64,000 nt of DNA, taken from contig NZ_CP032702.1 of assembly GCF_007833795.1 (NCBI RefSeq), positions 558,001 through 622,000 of the forward strand, read 5' to 3'. Position 1 is the first letter of the stretch. Every line of letters starts with the position of its first letter. A program made the translations under genes and the position numbers. This stretch comes from Candidatus Pantoea soli (lineage in GTDB: Bacteria; Pseudomonadota; Gammaproteobacteria; Enterobacterales; Enterobacteriaceae). Positions 8,392 through 17,994 of the stretch are shown in pieces. Under the pieces are notes generated by a model. That model was not told the DNA's origin. It searched no databases and saw only the letters and a program-made list of their open reading frames with translations.

Positions 8392-9633
8392 ATGATGCAG
8401 GAACAACAGAAACTGAACAGTGACGTCACACAGCAGGATGTCAGCCATCAGAATGGACTGGTTGCGGCCGCAAACCCGCTCATCAATGCCATTCCGCAGA
8501 TTCGCCACTCCGTGTCGCATGACGATCCGGCGCGGCTGCGTCAGCAACTGATCGACCAGATCCGCCGTTTTGAACTGCAGTGCCAGCAGGCGGGCCTGAG
8601 TTACGAAGTGATCGTCGGTGCCCGCTACTGTCTGTGTACCGCGCTGGACGAAGCCGCTGCGCTGACGCCGTGGGGCAGCCGTGGCGTCTGGACCAGCAAT
8701 GGCTTGCTGGTGACATTCCACAATGAAACCTGGGGCGGTGAGAAGTTTTTCCAGCTGCTGGCGAAGCTGTCGCAAAACCCGCGCCAGCATATCCTGCTGC
8801 TGGAGCTGATCTACTTTTGCCTGCTGCTGGGCTTCGAAGGGCGCTATCGCGTGCTGGATAACGGCCGTTCGCAGCTGGAGACCATCAAACAGCGCCTGCT
8901 GCAGATGATCAAAAGCGTGCGCGGCAGTTACGCCGCAGCGCTGTCACCTCATCCTGCCGATCAGCCGGTGCTGCGCAAACTGTGGCGGCCGATGATCCCG
9001 CTGTGGGCCTGCGCGGCCGTGGCGGGCTTCGCTGCCTGCCTGTTCTATATCGTGCTCAACTGGCGGCTCGGCGATTACACCTCACCGGTGCTGGCCAGCA
9101 TCTACCAGACAACACTGCCGGAAGTCCAGATTCGTAACCCAGCGCCACCGCCGCCGGCCACGCTTAACCTGAAAGCGTTCCTGAAACCGGAAATCGACGC
9201 CGGGCTGGTGGCGGTACGTGATGAAGCGGACCAGAGCGTCGTGACGCTGAAGGGGGACGGCCTGTTTGCTTCGGCGTCAACCGAAGTGCGCGGACGTTAC
9301 GATGCGGTAATTCAGCGCATCGCCGCGGCAATGAACAACGTCAGCGGGAAAATTCTGGTGATTGGTTACAGCGACAACGTGCCGATCCGCAGCGCCCGTT
9401 TTGCTTCGAACTATGAACTCTCGCTGGCGCGTGCGCAGTCAGTGCAGATGCTGCTGCAACAGCAGCTGGCCGATCCGGCACGGGTGAAAGCCGAAGGGCG
9501 TGGCGAAAGCCATCCGCTGGTGCCGAACACCAGTGCAGAAAATCGTGCCCGCAACCGCCGCGTTGAAATTACGCTGCGGGTGGCACCGGACGCAACGCAA
9601 GCGGAACTTAACGGCCTGGCGAGAGGGAACTAA
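8392..9633 (+). CDS. tssL: T6SS inner-membrane protein TssL with C-terminal OmpA domain
   Basis: This 413-residue 'extended' TssL (DotU family) has a cytoplasmic helical domain (about 1-195) that docks TssK, one transmembrane helix (about 202-222), a proline-rich linker and a periplasmic OmpA-like domain (about 290-400). The OmpA part has the SDNVP and NYELSLARAQ stretches typical of peptidoglycan-binding domains, so this protein can anchor the complex to the wall without a separate TagL. It is followed 3 bp later by tssM. Confidence 0.95.
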   Translation: MMQEQQKLNSDVTQQDVSHQNGLVAAANPLINAIPQIRHSVSHDDPARLRQQLIDQIRRFELQCQQAGLSYEVIVGARYCLCTALDEAAALTPWGSRGVWTSNGLLVTFHNETWGGEKFFQLLAKLSQNPRQHILLLELIYFCLLLGFEGRYRVLDNGRSQLETIKQRLLQMIKSVRGSYAAALSPHPADQPVLRKLWRPMIPLWACAAVAGFAACLFYIVLNWRLGDYTSPVLASIYQTTLPEVQIRNPAPPPPATLNLKAFLKPEIDAGLVAVRDEADQSVVTLKGDGLFASASTEVRGRYDAVIQRIAAAMNNVSGKILVIGYSDNVPIRSARFASNYELSLARAQSVQMLLQQQLADPARVKAEGRGESHPLVPNTSAENRARNRRVEITLRVAPDATQAELNGLARGN

Positions 9634-9636
9634 TCC

Positions 9637-12600
9637 ATGCTGAACATGCTTTTTGCGGTGCTCACCAGCCGCCTCGCGTGGGGCTTTGTGGGTATTACCG
9701 CACTCTCCTTTATCATCTGGGTGATTGGCCCGGTGTTCTCTATTGTTGATTCGCGTCCGCTTGAGCCGGAGCAGAATCGCATCATCAGTATTGCTCTGCT
9801 GTACCTGGTCTGGGGGTTAAGTCAGGCGATCCCGCGGCTGTATAATTTCTGGCTGAATCGCAAGCTCATGTCGAGCCTGGATGCCGGCAAAAGCGACGCG
9901 CCGGCGCAGGACCGCAAGCAACTGACCAATGAAGAGCAGGTACTGGCCAGCCGCTTTTCTGAAGCCACGGAACTGCTGAAAAAGGCGCATTTCCAGCGCA
10001 GCAGCGGTAAAGGCGCGCCGTTCTGGGCGCAGCGCTTCAGCCATCAGTATCTCTATCAACTGCCCTGGTACATGATCATCGGCGCACCCGGTGCCGGTAA
10101 AACCACCGCGCTGGTCAATTCCGGCCTGCAGTTCCCGCTGGCGGATAAGTTTGGCAAAGCGGCGCTGCGGGGCATTGGCGGCACGCGCAACTGCGACTGG
10201 TGGTTCACAAACGAAGCGGTTCTGCTGGATACCGCCGGCCGTTATACCACGCAGGAGAGCCAGCAGGAGCGCGATGCCAGCGAATGGCATCACTTCCTCG
10301 ATCTGCTGCGCAAATACCGCGGACGTCAGCCGGTTAACGGCGTTATTGTCACTTTGAGCGTTTCCGATCTGCTCACGCAGTCACCGGAGGCGATGCGCAA
10401 TCAGGCCATCGCTTTGCGCCAGCGGCTGATGGAGCTGCATGACCGGCTGGGTATTCGCTTCCCGGTGTATGTGCTGGTGACCAAAGCGGATCTGCTCAAA
10501 GGCTTCCGCAGCTATTTTGCTTCGCTGGATAAAACGCAGCGCGAACAAATCTGGGGCTTCACTTTCCCCTGGGCGCAGGCTTCAACAGCGGATTTCGAGC
10601 TTAACAGTCAGTTTCAGCAGGAGTATGCCCTGCTGCAGCAGCGGCTGGAGGCGGGGCTTGCTGATACGCTGCTGGCCGAAAGCGATGCGCAGTCGCGTGC
10701 GGAAAGCTATCTGTTCCCGCAGGAGTTCGCGGCGCTGCGGCCGCTGCTGGCGGATGCGCTGGATACGCTGTTTGCCCGTTCTGATTTCGAAACCCAGTTT
10801 GCACCACGCGGCATCTACTTCGCCAGCGGCACCCAGGAGGGTCTGCCGTTTGACCGCGTAATGGGCGAGCTGAGCCGTGCGCTGCATCTGCCGGGACAGC
10901 GTCCGGGTGAATCCGGCAGCTGGGATCAGGTGGATAAAGAGGCGCCTATCCCGCCGAACAAAGGCCAGAGCTTCTTCCTGAAGGGCGTGCTGGAAAACGT
11001 TATCTTCCAGGAAGCGGGGCTGGCGGGCAGTAACCGCTGGTGGGAACTGCGCAATCGTGCCGGCTTATGGTCAGGTTATCTGGCGCTGCTGGTACTGGTG
11101 CTGATTGCCGGTGCGCTATGGCTGACCAGCTACAGCAAAAACAAAGCGTATCTGCAGGAGATGGCAGGTAAAACGCCGCAGGTGGAACGGCTGGGCGCGC
11201 AGCTGCAGCGTGAAAGCAGCGGCGATCTGTTTGCGCTGGTGCCCTACCTGAATACGCTGCTGCAGCTGCCGAAAAGTGCAGATTTTTCGCTGGAGGATCC
11301 GCCGCTGACGCGCCGCATGGGGCTGTATCGCGGCACGGAAGTCAGTGATGCCACGCAGGCGCTGTACGATAAGGCGCTGAAACAGCTGCTGATGCCGCAG
11401 GTGGCGCAAAACATCACGCGCTGGCTGCGCAACGATAACGGCAGCGACGCTGATTACAGCTACGAAGCGCTGAAAGCCTACCAGATGCTGTATCAGCCGA
11501 AACATTACGACGGCAAATTCCTGCACGCCTGGCTGATGCTCAATATTTCCCGTGAGCTACCGCAGAATGTGACGCAGCAGGAAGTGAAGCAGCTGGCGTG
11601 GCATCTGCAGCAGCTGCTGGAGACGCAGATTCAGTCTTCTCCGTATGCGAAAGATGATGCGCTGGTAAAGCGCGAGCAGGCGCTGATTAACCAAATGCCG
11701 CTGTCTCAGCGCGTCTACGGACGCCTGAAACGCCTGCTGCAACGCGACGGCAGCCTGCAACCGGTTACGCTTTCGGCGCTGGGCGGGCCGCAGAGTGAAC
11801 TGGTGTTCTCGCGTAAAAGTGGTAAATCGATAAACGAGGGTGTGCCGGGGTTGTTTACGCCGGACGGTTACTGGCAGCACGTGGATAAGCAAATCGCCCC
11901 GGTCACGCAGGCACTGTATCGCGATGATGCATGGGTGCTGGGCGCTGTCGCCACGCAGGAAAACAGCCAGCAGACCGATCTCGCGGTGCGGCAGCTCTAT
12001 GTACAGGATTACATCCGCCAGTGGGAGCAGTTCCTCAGCGATATTCAGCTTAACAGCAGCGCCGATCTGTCACAGCGTATTAACACGGCGCGTCTGCTTT
12101 CCGGCACGCACTCGCCACTGCGCCAGCTGGTAATCAACCTGAGCAAACTGCTGACGCTGACCCAGGCCCAGCCAGACGACAAAACGCCGCCACCGCAATC
12201 CGCCAGCGATAACAGCGCCACCCGAACTCTCGAAGCGCTGTTCAGCAGCCCGGGTGCCCGGGCTGCCAGCGGGCAGGGCGCGGCACAGCAGGCACCGGAG
12301 CAGGCGGTCGCGCTGCACTTTGCGCCGCTTCTTGAACTGGCGCAGCCGCTGCAGCAGGGCAGTAAGGTGCTGGCGGTGGATGACTTCCTGCACCAGATTG
12401 ACGATCTGTATCGCTATCTCACCGCGGTGCAGGACGCCGCCAATAGCGGCATGCCGCCTCCCGCAGGTGATGCCATCAGCCGCCTGCAGGCCAGCGCCGG
12501 TCGCCTGCCGGGATCGCTGCAGAATATGGTGTCGGGCATGGCGATAGGGGCCAGCAGTGATGCGCAGCGCCGGGATATGGACAACGTGCGCAAGCGCATC

Positions 12601-13266
12601 ACCATGGAAGTGGGCAGCTTCTGTCGTCAGGCGATTGCCGGTCGCTATCCGCTGGTGCGCAGTGCCCGCAGTGAAGTGACCCCGGACGATCTGGCGCGTA
12701 TGTTCGCCCCCGGCAGCGGGCTGATGGATAGCTTCTTCCGCGATAACCTCGCCAGTAAAGTGGATACCACCCGAACGGCGTGGCGTTTCACGCCGGGAAT
12801 CGACGGCAAAACCCTGCCGGGTGGTGAAGCGTTACTGCGTCCGTTCCAGCAGGCGCAGGCGATTCGTGATGCGTTCTTTACCAGCGGTGCCACCACGCCA
12901 TCATTCCGCGTCACGCTGCGCACCGTCAAAATGGACAACGATATCCTCAACATGACGCTGGACGTTGACGGTCAGCAACTGCGTTACAGCCACGGCCCAC
13001 AGGCCGTGCAGATAGTGAGCTGGCCCGGCCCGGGCGGCACCAGCCAGGTGCGCATGCAGCTTGGACTGACCAATGGCACCACGTCTACGCTGGTCACCAG
13101 TGGCCCATGGGCGCTGAACCGTTTCTTTGATCGTGCACGCGTGACCTCCGTCGGCGGCTTAACGCGTGAAGCCAGCTTTAACGTGGATGGCCACCAGGTC
13201 ACGCTGTCGTTTACGCCTGGCAGTATTCGTAATCCGTTCCAGCTTCCCGGCTTTAGTTGCCCCTGA
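9637..13266 (+). CDS. tssM: T6SS inner-membrane ATPase-like protein TssM (IcmF)
   Basis: TssM (1209 residues) forms the channel of the membrane complex. Two N-terminal transmembrane helices are followed by a cytoplasmic NTPase-like domain with an intact Walker A, GAPGAGKTT (about 149-157), and a switch motif DTAGR near 205. A third membrane helix lies near 480-500. The large periplasmic region ends in the beta domain that meets TssJ. The length is typical. The intact P-loop suggests nucleotide binding, which is not conserved in every TssM. Confidence 0.96.
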   Translation: MLNMLFAVLTSRLAWGFVGITALSFIIWVIGPVFSIVDSRPLEPEQNRIISIALLYLVWGLSQAIPRLYNFWLNRKLMSSLDAGKSDAPAQDRKQLTNEEQVLASRFSEATELLKKAHFQRSSGKGAPFWAQRFSHQYLYQLPWYMIIGAPGAGKTTALVNSGLQFPLADKFGKAALRGIGGTRNCDWWFTNEAVLLDTAGRYTTQESQQERDASEWHHFLDLLRKYRGRQPVNGVIVTLSVSDLLTQSPEAMRNQAIALRQRLMELHDRLGIRFPVYVLVTKADLLKGFRSYFASLDKTQREQIWGFTFPWAQASTADFELNSQFQQEYALLQQRLEAGLADTLLAESDAQSRAESYLFPQEFAALRPLLADALDTLFARSDFETQFAPRGIYFASGTQEGLPFDRVMGELSRALHLPGQRPGESGSWDQVDKEAPIPPNKGQSFFLKGVLENVIFQEAGLAGSNRWWELRNRAGLWSGYLALLVLVLIAGALWLTSYSKNKAYLQEMAGKTPQVERLGAQLQRESSGDLFALVPYLNTLLQLPKSADFSLEDPPLTRRMGLYRGTEVSDATQALYDKALKQLLMPQVAQNITRWLRNDNGSDADYSYEALKAYQMLYQPKHYDGKFLHAWLMLNISRELPQNVTQQEVKQLAWHLQQLLETQIQSSPYAKDDALVKREQALINQMPLSQRVYGRLKRLLQRDGSLQPVTLSALGGPQSELVFSRKSGKSINEGVPGLFTPDGYWQHVDKQIAPVTQALYRDDAWVLGAVATQENSQQTDLAVRQLYVQDYIRQWEQFLSDIQLNSSADLSQRINTARLLSGTHSPLRQLVINLSKLLTLTQAQPDDKTPPPQSASDNSATRTLEALFSSPGARAASGQGAAQQAPEQAVALHFAPLLELAQPLQQGSKVLAVDDFLHQIDDLYRYLTAVQDAANSGMPPPAGDAISRLQASAGRLPGSLQNMVSGMAIGASSDAQRRDMDNVRKRITMEVGSFCRQAIAGRYPLVRSARSEVTPDDLARMFAPGSGLMDSFFRDNLASKVDTTRTAWRFTPGIDGKTLPGGEALLRPFQQAQAIRDAFFTSGATTPSFRVTLRTVKMDNDILNMTLDVDGQQLRYSHGPQAVQIVSWPGPGGTSQVRMQLGLTNGTTSTLVTSGPWALNRFFDRARVTSVGGLTREASFNVDGHQVTLSFTPGSIRNPFQLPGFSCP

Positions 13267-13280
13267 AACAGGACCCGACA

Positions 13281-13991
13281 ATGACTCATTACGCAGCGCC
13301 CGGCTGGTACGGCAAATTGCCCAGCTCGGGTGACTTTGTGAAGCGCCGTTTCCCTGATGTGCTTTACCGGCAATGGTCCGGCTGGTTTCAGATCGGCCTG
13401 CATCACTGGCAGAGCAGTGAAGAGAAGGAGAATGCCCCGGCGCGCGCATTTCTTAAAGCGCCGGTATGGAATTTTGTGGTACCGCCGATGCTCGGCAGCC
13501 AGCTGATTCAGATGGGCTGCCTGATTGCCGCACGCGATAGCGTAGGGCGTAACTATCCGCTGTGTGCGTTGCGCCATTACACGCCGGCGGAGTGGTCACC
13601 CGCGCTGCTGGCACGCTCAGGTGAGTGGTATCAGCAAATGGGTAATACCCTGCTGCGCGTGGTGCAAAACGGGGGGACGCCGGAACAGCTGGATCAGGCG
13701 CTGCTCAGCATTCCGCAACCGCAGCCGGTGCAGGGCGAACCGTCGGACATCCTGGATGTGATTGGCAATGGCGAATCCGCTCCGACGCTGAACTGGAAAG
13801 TGCCGGGCGAAAGTTTCGACCCGCAGTTCTACACCAGCTTCTGGTGGACGAACCAGAGTGATGGCTTTCCGCTTTATACGCAGGTGCACAGCGGCAACTT
13901 TACCGCTCAGCTGTTCTCCCTGCTGTTTGACCCGGCCGGCGGGGCGAAACCCGGACGAAACGGACTTTATCCCCCGATGTTTGAATCCTGA
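13281..13991 (+). CDS. tagF: T6SS-associated protein TagF
   Basis: A 236-residue protein starting with the family pattern GWYGKLPSSGDFVKRRFP. The frame opens at 13257, but ATG 13281 has an AGGA about 8 nt upstream and matches the family N-terminus. In Pseudomonas aeruginosa TagF is a post-translational repressor that acts with the PpkA/PppA/Fha pathway. All those partners are encoded downstream here, so a comparable control of assembly is inferred. It lies between tssM and tssA in the same operon. Confidence 0.9.
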   Translation: MTHYAAPGWYGKLPSSGDFVKRRFPDVLYRQWSGWFQIGLHHWQSSEEKENAPARAFLKAPVWNFVVPPMLGSQLIQMGCLIAARDSVGRNYPLCALRHYTPAEWSPALLARSGEWYQQMGNTLLRVVQNGGTPEQLDQALLSIPQPQPVQGEPSDILDVIGNGESAPTLNWKVPGESFDPQFYTSFWWTNQSDGFPLYTQVHSGNFTAQLFSLLFDPAGGAKPGRNGLYPPMFES

Positions 13992-14002
13992 GACCTGAGC
14001 CC

Positions 14003-15025
14003 ATGACAATGAATGCCGACGCGCTGCTGGCACCGGTCAGCAGTGACAATCCCTGCGGGGAAAACCTTGAATACCATGCTGACTTTCAGGCGATGGAACA
14101 GGCCAGTCAGGGCAAAGCCGAACAGCAGTTCGGCGATACCATCATCCCGGCCGAACCCGCCGACTGGAATAAAGTTGAGAAGCTGGCGATTGACCTGCTT
14201 GGCCGCAGCAAAGACCTGCGCGTGATGTTAGCACTTACTCACGCATGGACAGAGCTGCGTGGTCTGCCGGGTTATGCGCAGGGATTAAAACTGATTGAAC
14301 AATCACTGCTGCTCTACTGGGAGCCGCTGTGGCCACGGCTGGAGGAGTTTGGCGAAACAGATCCCTTCTATCGCATCAACGCCGTGGCGCTGCTGGGAGA
14401 TAAATCCGCGCTGACCAGCGCAGTGCGCCAGTCATGGCTGCTGCGCTACGCCTCGGACGGCATTACGCTGCGCGACGCAGCCGCGCTTTGTGACGGCAGT
14501 AAAACCGAGATCGCCGACTATCCCGGCGGGCTGGCACGCCTGACAGATGAACTGGCACGCGGCGAACAACCCGGTATTGAAGCGGTTTTACAGATAAGTG
14601 AGCGGTTGCAAACTATCTGTGAAACCCTGGCAGAACGTCTGGACGCCAGCGCGGTACCGGAACTGACGCAGCTGCGCAGGCAAATCGCTTTGATTGCTGA
14701 ACGTTGTCAGGCAACGGATCTCAGCGCGCTGCAGGTTACGGTGTCCGCAGAGGGCGCTGACCAGCCGGCCGCCGCCGCGTCCGCCCCTGCGCCTGCCCGC
14801 GCCGTGCAGGACTGGCGCAGCGTGCAGATCGGCTCACGTGCCGACGCACAGCTGATGCTGGAGAAAGTAAAACAGTACTTCGCCCAGCATGAGCCCAGCC
14901 ATCCGGCTCCGCTGATGATCGACCGCGTACAGCGGCTGATTGAACGTGACTTCATGGACATCATCCGCGATCTGGCCCCTGATGGCGTGCACCAGCTGGA
15001 AACCATCTTTGGACGCCGCGATTAA
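14003..15025 (+). CDS. tssA: T6SS protein TssA (ImpA N-terminal family)
   Basis: TssA (340 residues) coordinates baseplate assembly and sheath/tube polymerisation. The N-terminal ImpA_N pattern is clear (NPCGENLEYHADF near residue 15). An Ala/Pro-rich linker (about 250-265) precedes a short C-terminal domain with the common RVQRLIERDFMDII stretch. An in-frame second ATG at 14009 is a possible start. It precedes tssB by about 80 bp. Confidence 0.92.
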   Translation: MTMNADALLAPVSSDNPCGENLEYHADFQAMEQASQGKAEQQFGDTIIPAEPADWNKVEKLAIDLLGRSKDLRVMLALTHAWTELRGLPGYAQGLKLIEQSLLLYWEPLWPRLEEFGETDPFYRINAVALLGDKSALTSAVRQSWLLRYASDGITLRDAAALCDGSKTEIADYPGGLARLTDELARGEQPGIEAVLQISERLQTICETLAERLDASAVPELTQLRRQIALIAERCQATDLSALQVTVSAEGADQPAAAASAPAPARAVQDWRSVQIGSRADAQLMLEKVKQYFAQHEPSHPAPLMIDRVQRLIERDFMDIIRDLAPDGVHQLETIFGRRD

Positions 15026-15104
15026 GCGAGCGTAACTCCTCAACGCAGCGAGACCTGCGCGCCTCCTGCGAGACTTTACCCGCGCATCATTAATGGAGAA
15101 AACC

Positions 15105-15635
15105 ATGGCACCAACGAAATCCAGTGGGCAGAAGTTCATTGCCCGCAATCGCGCGCCTCGCGTTCAGATTGAATATGACGTGGAAATTTATGGCGCGGAA
15201 CGCAAAATTCAGCTGCCGTTTGTGATGGGTGTAATGGCCGATCTGGTGGGGAAACCCCTGGAGCCGCAGGCCAGCATCGACGATCGCAAATTTATGGACA
15301 TCGATATCGATAACTTCGATGAACGTATGAAAGCCCTGAAGCCCCGCGTTGCCTTCCAGGTGGATAATACCCTGAATGGCGAAGGCAAGCTGAACGTCGA
15401 GCTGACGTTTGAAAGCATGGATGATTTCTCGCCCGATGCGATTGCGCGCAAAGTTGAACCGCTGAGCAAGCTGCTGGAGGCGCGCACGCAGCTTTCCAAC
15501 CTGCTGACATATATGGATGGCAAAAACGGCGCAGAAGAGCTGATTGGTAAAATCCTGCAGGATCCTACTCTGCTGCAGTCGCTGACGCATCTGCCAAATC
15601 AGGGCGATGCCGCCGAAGAGAAGGAGGAGCAATAA
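15105..15635 (+). CDS. tssB: T6SS contractile sheath small subunit TssB (VipA)
   Basis: TssB (176 residues) forms the contractile sheath with TssC. I chose ATG 15105 because GGAGAA lies 6 nt upstream and the product begins with the usual KFIARNRAPRVQIEYDVE pattern; an upstream ATG at 15093 overlaps that RBS. The C-terminal part holds the helix that interlocks with TssC. Its stop codon overlaps the tssC start by one base, giving tight 1:1 coupling. Confidence 0.95.
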   Translation: MAPTKSSGQKFIARNRAPRVQIEYDVEIYGAERKIQLPFVMGVMADLVGKPLEPQASIDDRKFMDIDIDNFDERMKALKPRVAFQVDNTLNGEGKLNVELTFESMDDFSPDAIARKVEPLSKLLEARTQLSNLLTYMDGKNGAEELIGKILQDPTLLQSLTHLPNQGDAAEEKEEQ

Positions 15636-17134
15636 TGGCGCAGACTTCACAGCAGCAACAGGCGCAGGGCGCTGCCAGCTTCAGCCAGGATGAACTGAGC
15701 GCACTGCTGAATAAAGAGTTTCGGCCAACCAGCGATCAGGCGCGTGAGGCAGTAGAGAGCGCGGTAAAAACGCTGGCGCAGCAGGCGCTGGAAAACACCG
15801 TTACCGTCTCCAGTGATACGTACCGCACCATTCAGGCGCTGATCGCGGAAATCGATGAGAAGCTGTCGCAGCAGATCAACCAGATCATTCATCATGAAGA
15901 GTTTCAGAAGCTGGAAAGCGCCTGGCGCGGCCTGAGCTATCTGGTTAACAACACCGAAACTGATGAGATGCTGAAAATCCGCTTTATGAGCATCTCCAAG
16001 CAGGAGCTGGGCCGGAACCTGAAGCGCTTCAAGGGCGCGGGCTGGGATCAGAGCCCGCTGTTCAAAAAAATCTACGAGCAGGAGTATGGTCAGTTCGGCG
16101 GCGAGCCGTTTGGCTGCCTCGTCGGGGATTACTATTTCGACCACAGCCCGCAGGATGTTGAGCTGCTGGGTGAGATGGCGCGCATCGGCGCGGCTGCGCA
16201 CTGCCCGTTTATCACCGGTACCGCGCCGACAGTCATGCAGATGGAATCCTGGCAGGAGCTGGCAAACCCGCGCGACCTGACCAAAATTTTCCAGAACACC
16301 GAGTACGCTGCCTGGCGCAGCCTGCGTGAATCCGAAGATGCACGTTATCTCGGCCTGGTGATGCCGCGCTTCCTGGCGCGCCTGCCGTATGGTATCCGCA
16401 CCAACCCGGTTGACAGCTTTGACTTTGAAGAGCAGACCGACGGCTCCGATCACAACGGCTACACCTGGAGCAATGCGGCCTACGCGATGGCGGCGAACAT
16501 TAACCGCTCATTTAAAGAGTACGGCTGGTGCACCGCGATCCGCGGCGTGGAATCTGGTGGCGCGGTAGAAAACCTGCCTTGTCACACCTTCCCGAGCGAT
16601 GATGGCGGCGTAGACATGAAGTGTCCGACCGAGATTGCTATCAGCGATCGCCGCGAAGCTGAGCTGGCGAAAAACGGCTTTATGCCGCTGGTACACCGCA
16701 AAAACTCCGACTTCGCCGCCTTTATCGGTGCGCAGTCGCTGCAGAAACCGGCTGAATATCATGATGCCGATGCCACCGCCAACGCGCGTCTGGCCGCGCG
16801 TCTGCCGTATCTGTTCGCCTGCTGCCGCTTTGCGCATTACCTGAAGTGCATCGTGCGTGACAAAATCGGCTCCTTCCGCGAGCGCGACGATATGGAACGC
16901 TGGCTGAATGACTGGGTAATGAGCTATGTCGATGGCGACCCGGCGAACTCCTCACAGGAGACTAAATCACGCAAGCCGCTGGCCGCAGCCGAAGTGAGCG
17001 TGGAAGAGCAGGAAGATAACCCGGGCTACTATGCAGCGAAATTCTTCCTGCGCCCGCACTATCAGCTGGAAGGCCTGACCGTTTCGCTGCGCCTGGTATC
17101 GAAACTGCCTTCACTCAAATCGAACGAGAACTGA
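15635..17134 (+). CDS. tssC: T6SS contractile sheath large subunit TssC (VipB)
   Basis: TssC (499 residues) is the main sheath protein, recycled after contraction by ClpV. The conserved central region (EYGQFGGEPFG and GIRTNPVDSFDFEE) and the C-terminal NPGYYAAKFFLRPHYQLEGL stretch are present. The last 210 bp occur again as an orphan at 20469-20678, the footprint of a duplication that includes hcp. A stem-loop follows the stop codon. Confidence 0.97.
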   Translation: MAQTSQQQQAQGAASFSQDELSALLNKEFRPTSDQAREAVESAVKTLAQQALENTVTVSSDTYRTIQALIAEIDEKLSQQINQIIHHEEFQKLESAWRGLSYLVNNTETDEMLKIRFMSISKQELGRNLKRFKGAGWDQSPLFKKIYEQEYGQFGGEPFGCLVGDYYFDHSPQDVELLGEMARIGAAAHCPFITGTAPTVMQMESWQELANPRDLTKIFQNTEYAAWRSLRESEDARYLGLVMPRFLARLPYGIRTNPVDSFDFEEQTDGSDHNGYTWSNAAYAMAANINRSFKEYGWCTAIRGVESGGAVENLPCHTFPSDDGGVDMKCPTEIAISDRREAELAKNGFMPLVHRKNSDFAAFIGAQSLQKPAEYHDADATANARLAARLPYLFACCRFAHYLKCIVRDKIGSFRERDDMERWLNDWVMSYVDGDPANSSQETKSRKPLAAAEVSVEEQEDNPGYYAAKFFLRPHYQLEGLTVSLRLVSKLPSLKSNEN

Positions 17135-17446
17135 TTAATTGCATCAGGCCGTCATTTATGGCGGCCAGAATTCTCACAGAGTTTTGCAATTAACGTGCAG
17201 ACGCGAAACGCAGATTTGCAAGCCGTCTCCACGTTTCGATATTGATATCGGGAAACTAAAGGATTCACTATTTTTTATTGCTCCATCCAGTGGGGCAATA
17301 AAAACACTCTGAATACACCATGTAGCAATATTCAGAAACCGAGGCAGAGGTAAAATATGGACTGTTTTATTCAGCCCCATGCTTTCCTGTTTGCCATAAC
17401 GATGCTTTTTCAAAGCAGAACGTAAATCAAGCAAGAGAAGATAATT
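16925..17446 (+). repeat. copy 1 of tssC-3'/hcp duplication (upstream part)
   Basis: From 16925 this sequence is repeated at 20469 onward with a constant offset of 3544 bp. The tssC stop, the hcp start and the hcp stop all keep that offset, which argues against indels. The repeat continues through hcp. The non-coding part 17135-17446 is almost identical between copies. Confidence 0.9.
17135..17446 (+). promoter_or_regulatory. tssC-hcp intergenic leader with stem-loops
   Basis: This 312-bp gap has no gene I accept. A stem GGCCGTCAT/ATGGCGGCC with a TT loop at 17147-17166 follows the tssC stop. A second stem pairs 17204-17210 with 17232-17238. A third, 13 bp long with one wobble, pairs 17272-17284 with 17292-17304; its arms have T's first and A's second, so it is not a terminator in either direction. 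Together with a purine-rich RBS before hcp this looks like a structured leader that raises Hcp over sheath expression. The same leader precedes hcp copy 2. Confidence 0.5.
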
Positions 17447-17929
17447 ATGGCTATTGATATGTTTTTAAAAGTTGATGGTGTGACCGGCGAGTCTAAAGAC
17501 TCCAACCACACCGGCTGGACCGACATCACCTCTTTTAGCTGGGGTGCAAATCAGCCTGGTAATATGGCGGTAGGTGGCGGCGGTGGTGCAGGTAAAGTGA
17601 ATTTTAATGATTTACATATTACCGCTCTGATTGACAAGTCTACTACAGCTATTTTAAAAGCTTGCGCAAGTGGTAAGCACGTTAATAAGGTAGAAGTATC
17701 CATTTGTAAGGCGGGTGGTCAGCAGGTTGAATATACCCGTATTACCCTCGAAGATGTGCTTGTGACATCTGTTCAGTACACAGGTTCCGATAACGGCGAT
17801 ACTGTAGGGGTAACTTACGCGTTCCAGGCCGCTAAAGTGAAACAACAATACTGGGAGCAGAGTGCTTCTGGTGGCAAAGGTGCTGAGAGCAGCGCTGGCT
17901 GGGACATTAAGAGTAATAAAGAGGCTTAA
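17447..17929 (+). CDS. hcp: T6SS inner tube protein Hcp (TssD), copy 1
   Basis: Hcp hexamers stack into the tube expelled by the sheath, and their lumen can carry small effectors. The 160-residue protein begins MAIDMFLKVDGVTGESKDS, a typical Hcp start, and has the YWEQ...GGKGAESSAGW tail. It differs from copy 2 mainly in the middle (about residues 45-120), the surface and lumen-facing part. A stem-loop and a muramidase-type effector gene follow directly. Confidence 0.96.
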   Translation: MAIDMFLKVDGVTGESKDSNHTGWTDITSFSWGANQPGNMAVGGGGGAGKVNFNDLHITALIDKSTTAILKACASGKHVNKVEVSICKAGGQQVEYTRITLEDVLVTSVQYTGSDNGDTVGVTYAFQAAKVKQQYWEQSASGGKGAESSAGWDIKSNKEA

Positions 17930-17935
17930 TGCCTG

Positions 17936-17953
17936 CGCCCCCGGATGGGGGCG
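17936..17953 (+). terminator. intra-operon hairpin after hcp copy 1
   Basis: A G+C-rich stem CGCCCCC/GGGGGCG with loop GGAT lies 6 bp after the hcp stop and lacks a T-run. It probably attenuates or stabilises, so that hcp mRNA exceeds that of the downstream effector. Confidence 0.45.
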
Positions 17954-17994
17954 TAGTTCTATGCGATTTCAATGCTGAATTAAGAGGGGTTTTT

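Noticed and set aside
17272..17304. Hairpin before hcp as an intrinsic terminator
   Set aside because: The T-rich arm comes before and the A-rich arm after the loop on both strands, the reverse of a terminator.
17174..17434. 86-codon minus-strand frame in the hcp leader, conserved at 20718-20978
   Set aside because: Conservation is explained by the DNA duplication; no RBS and no family; start codons face into hcp.
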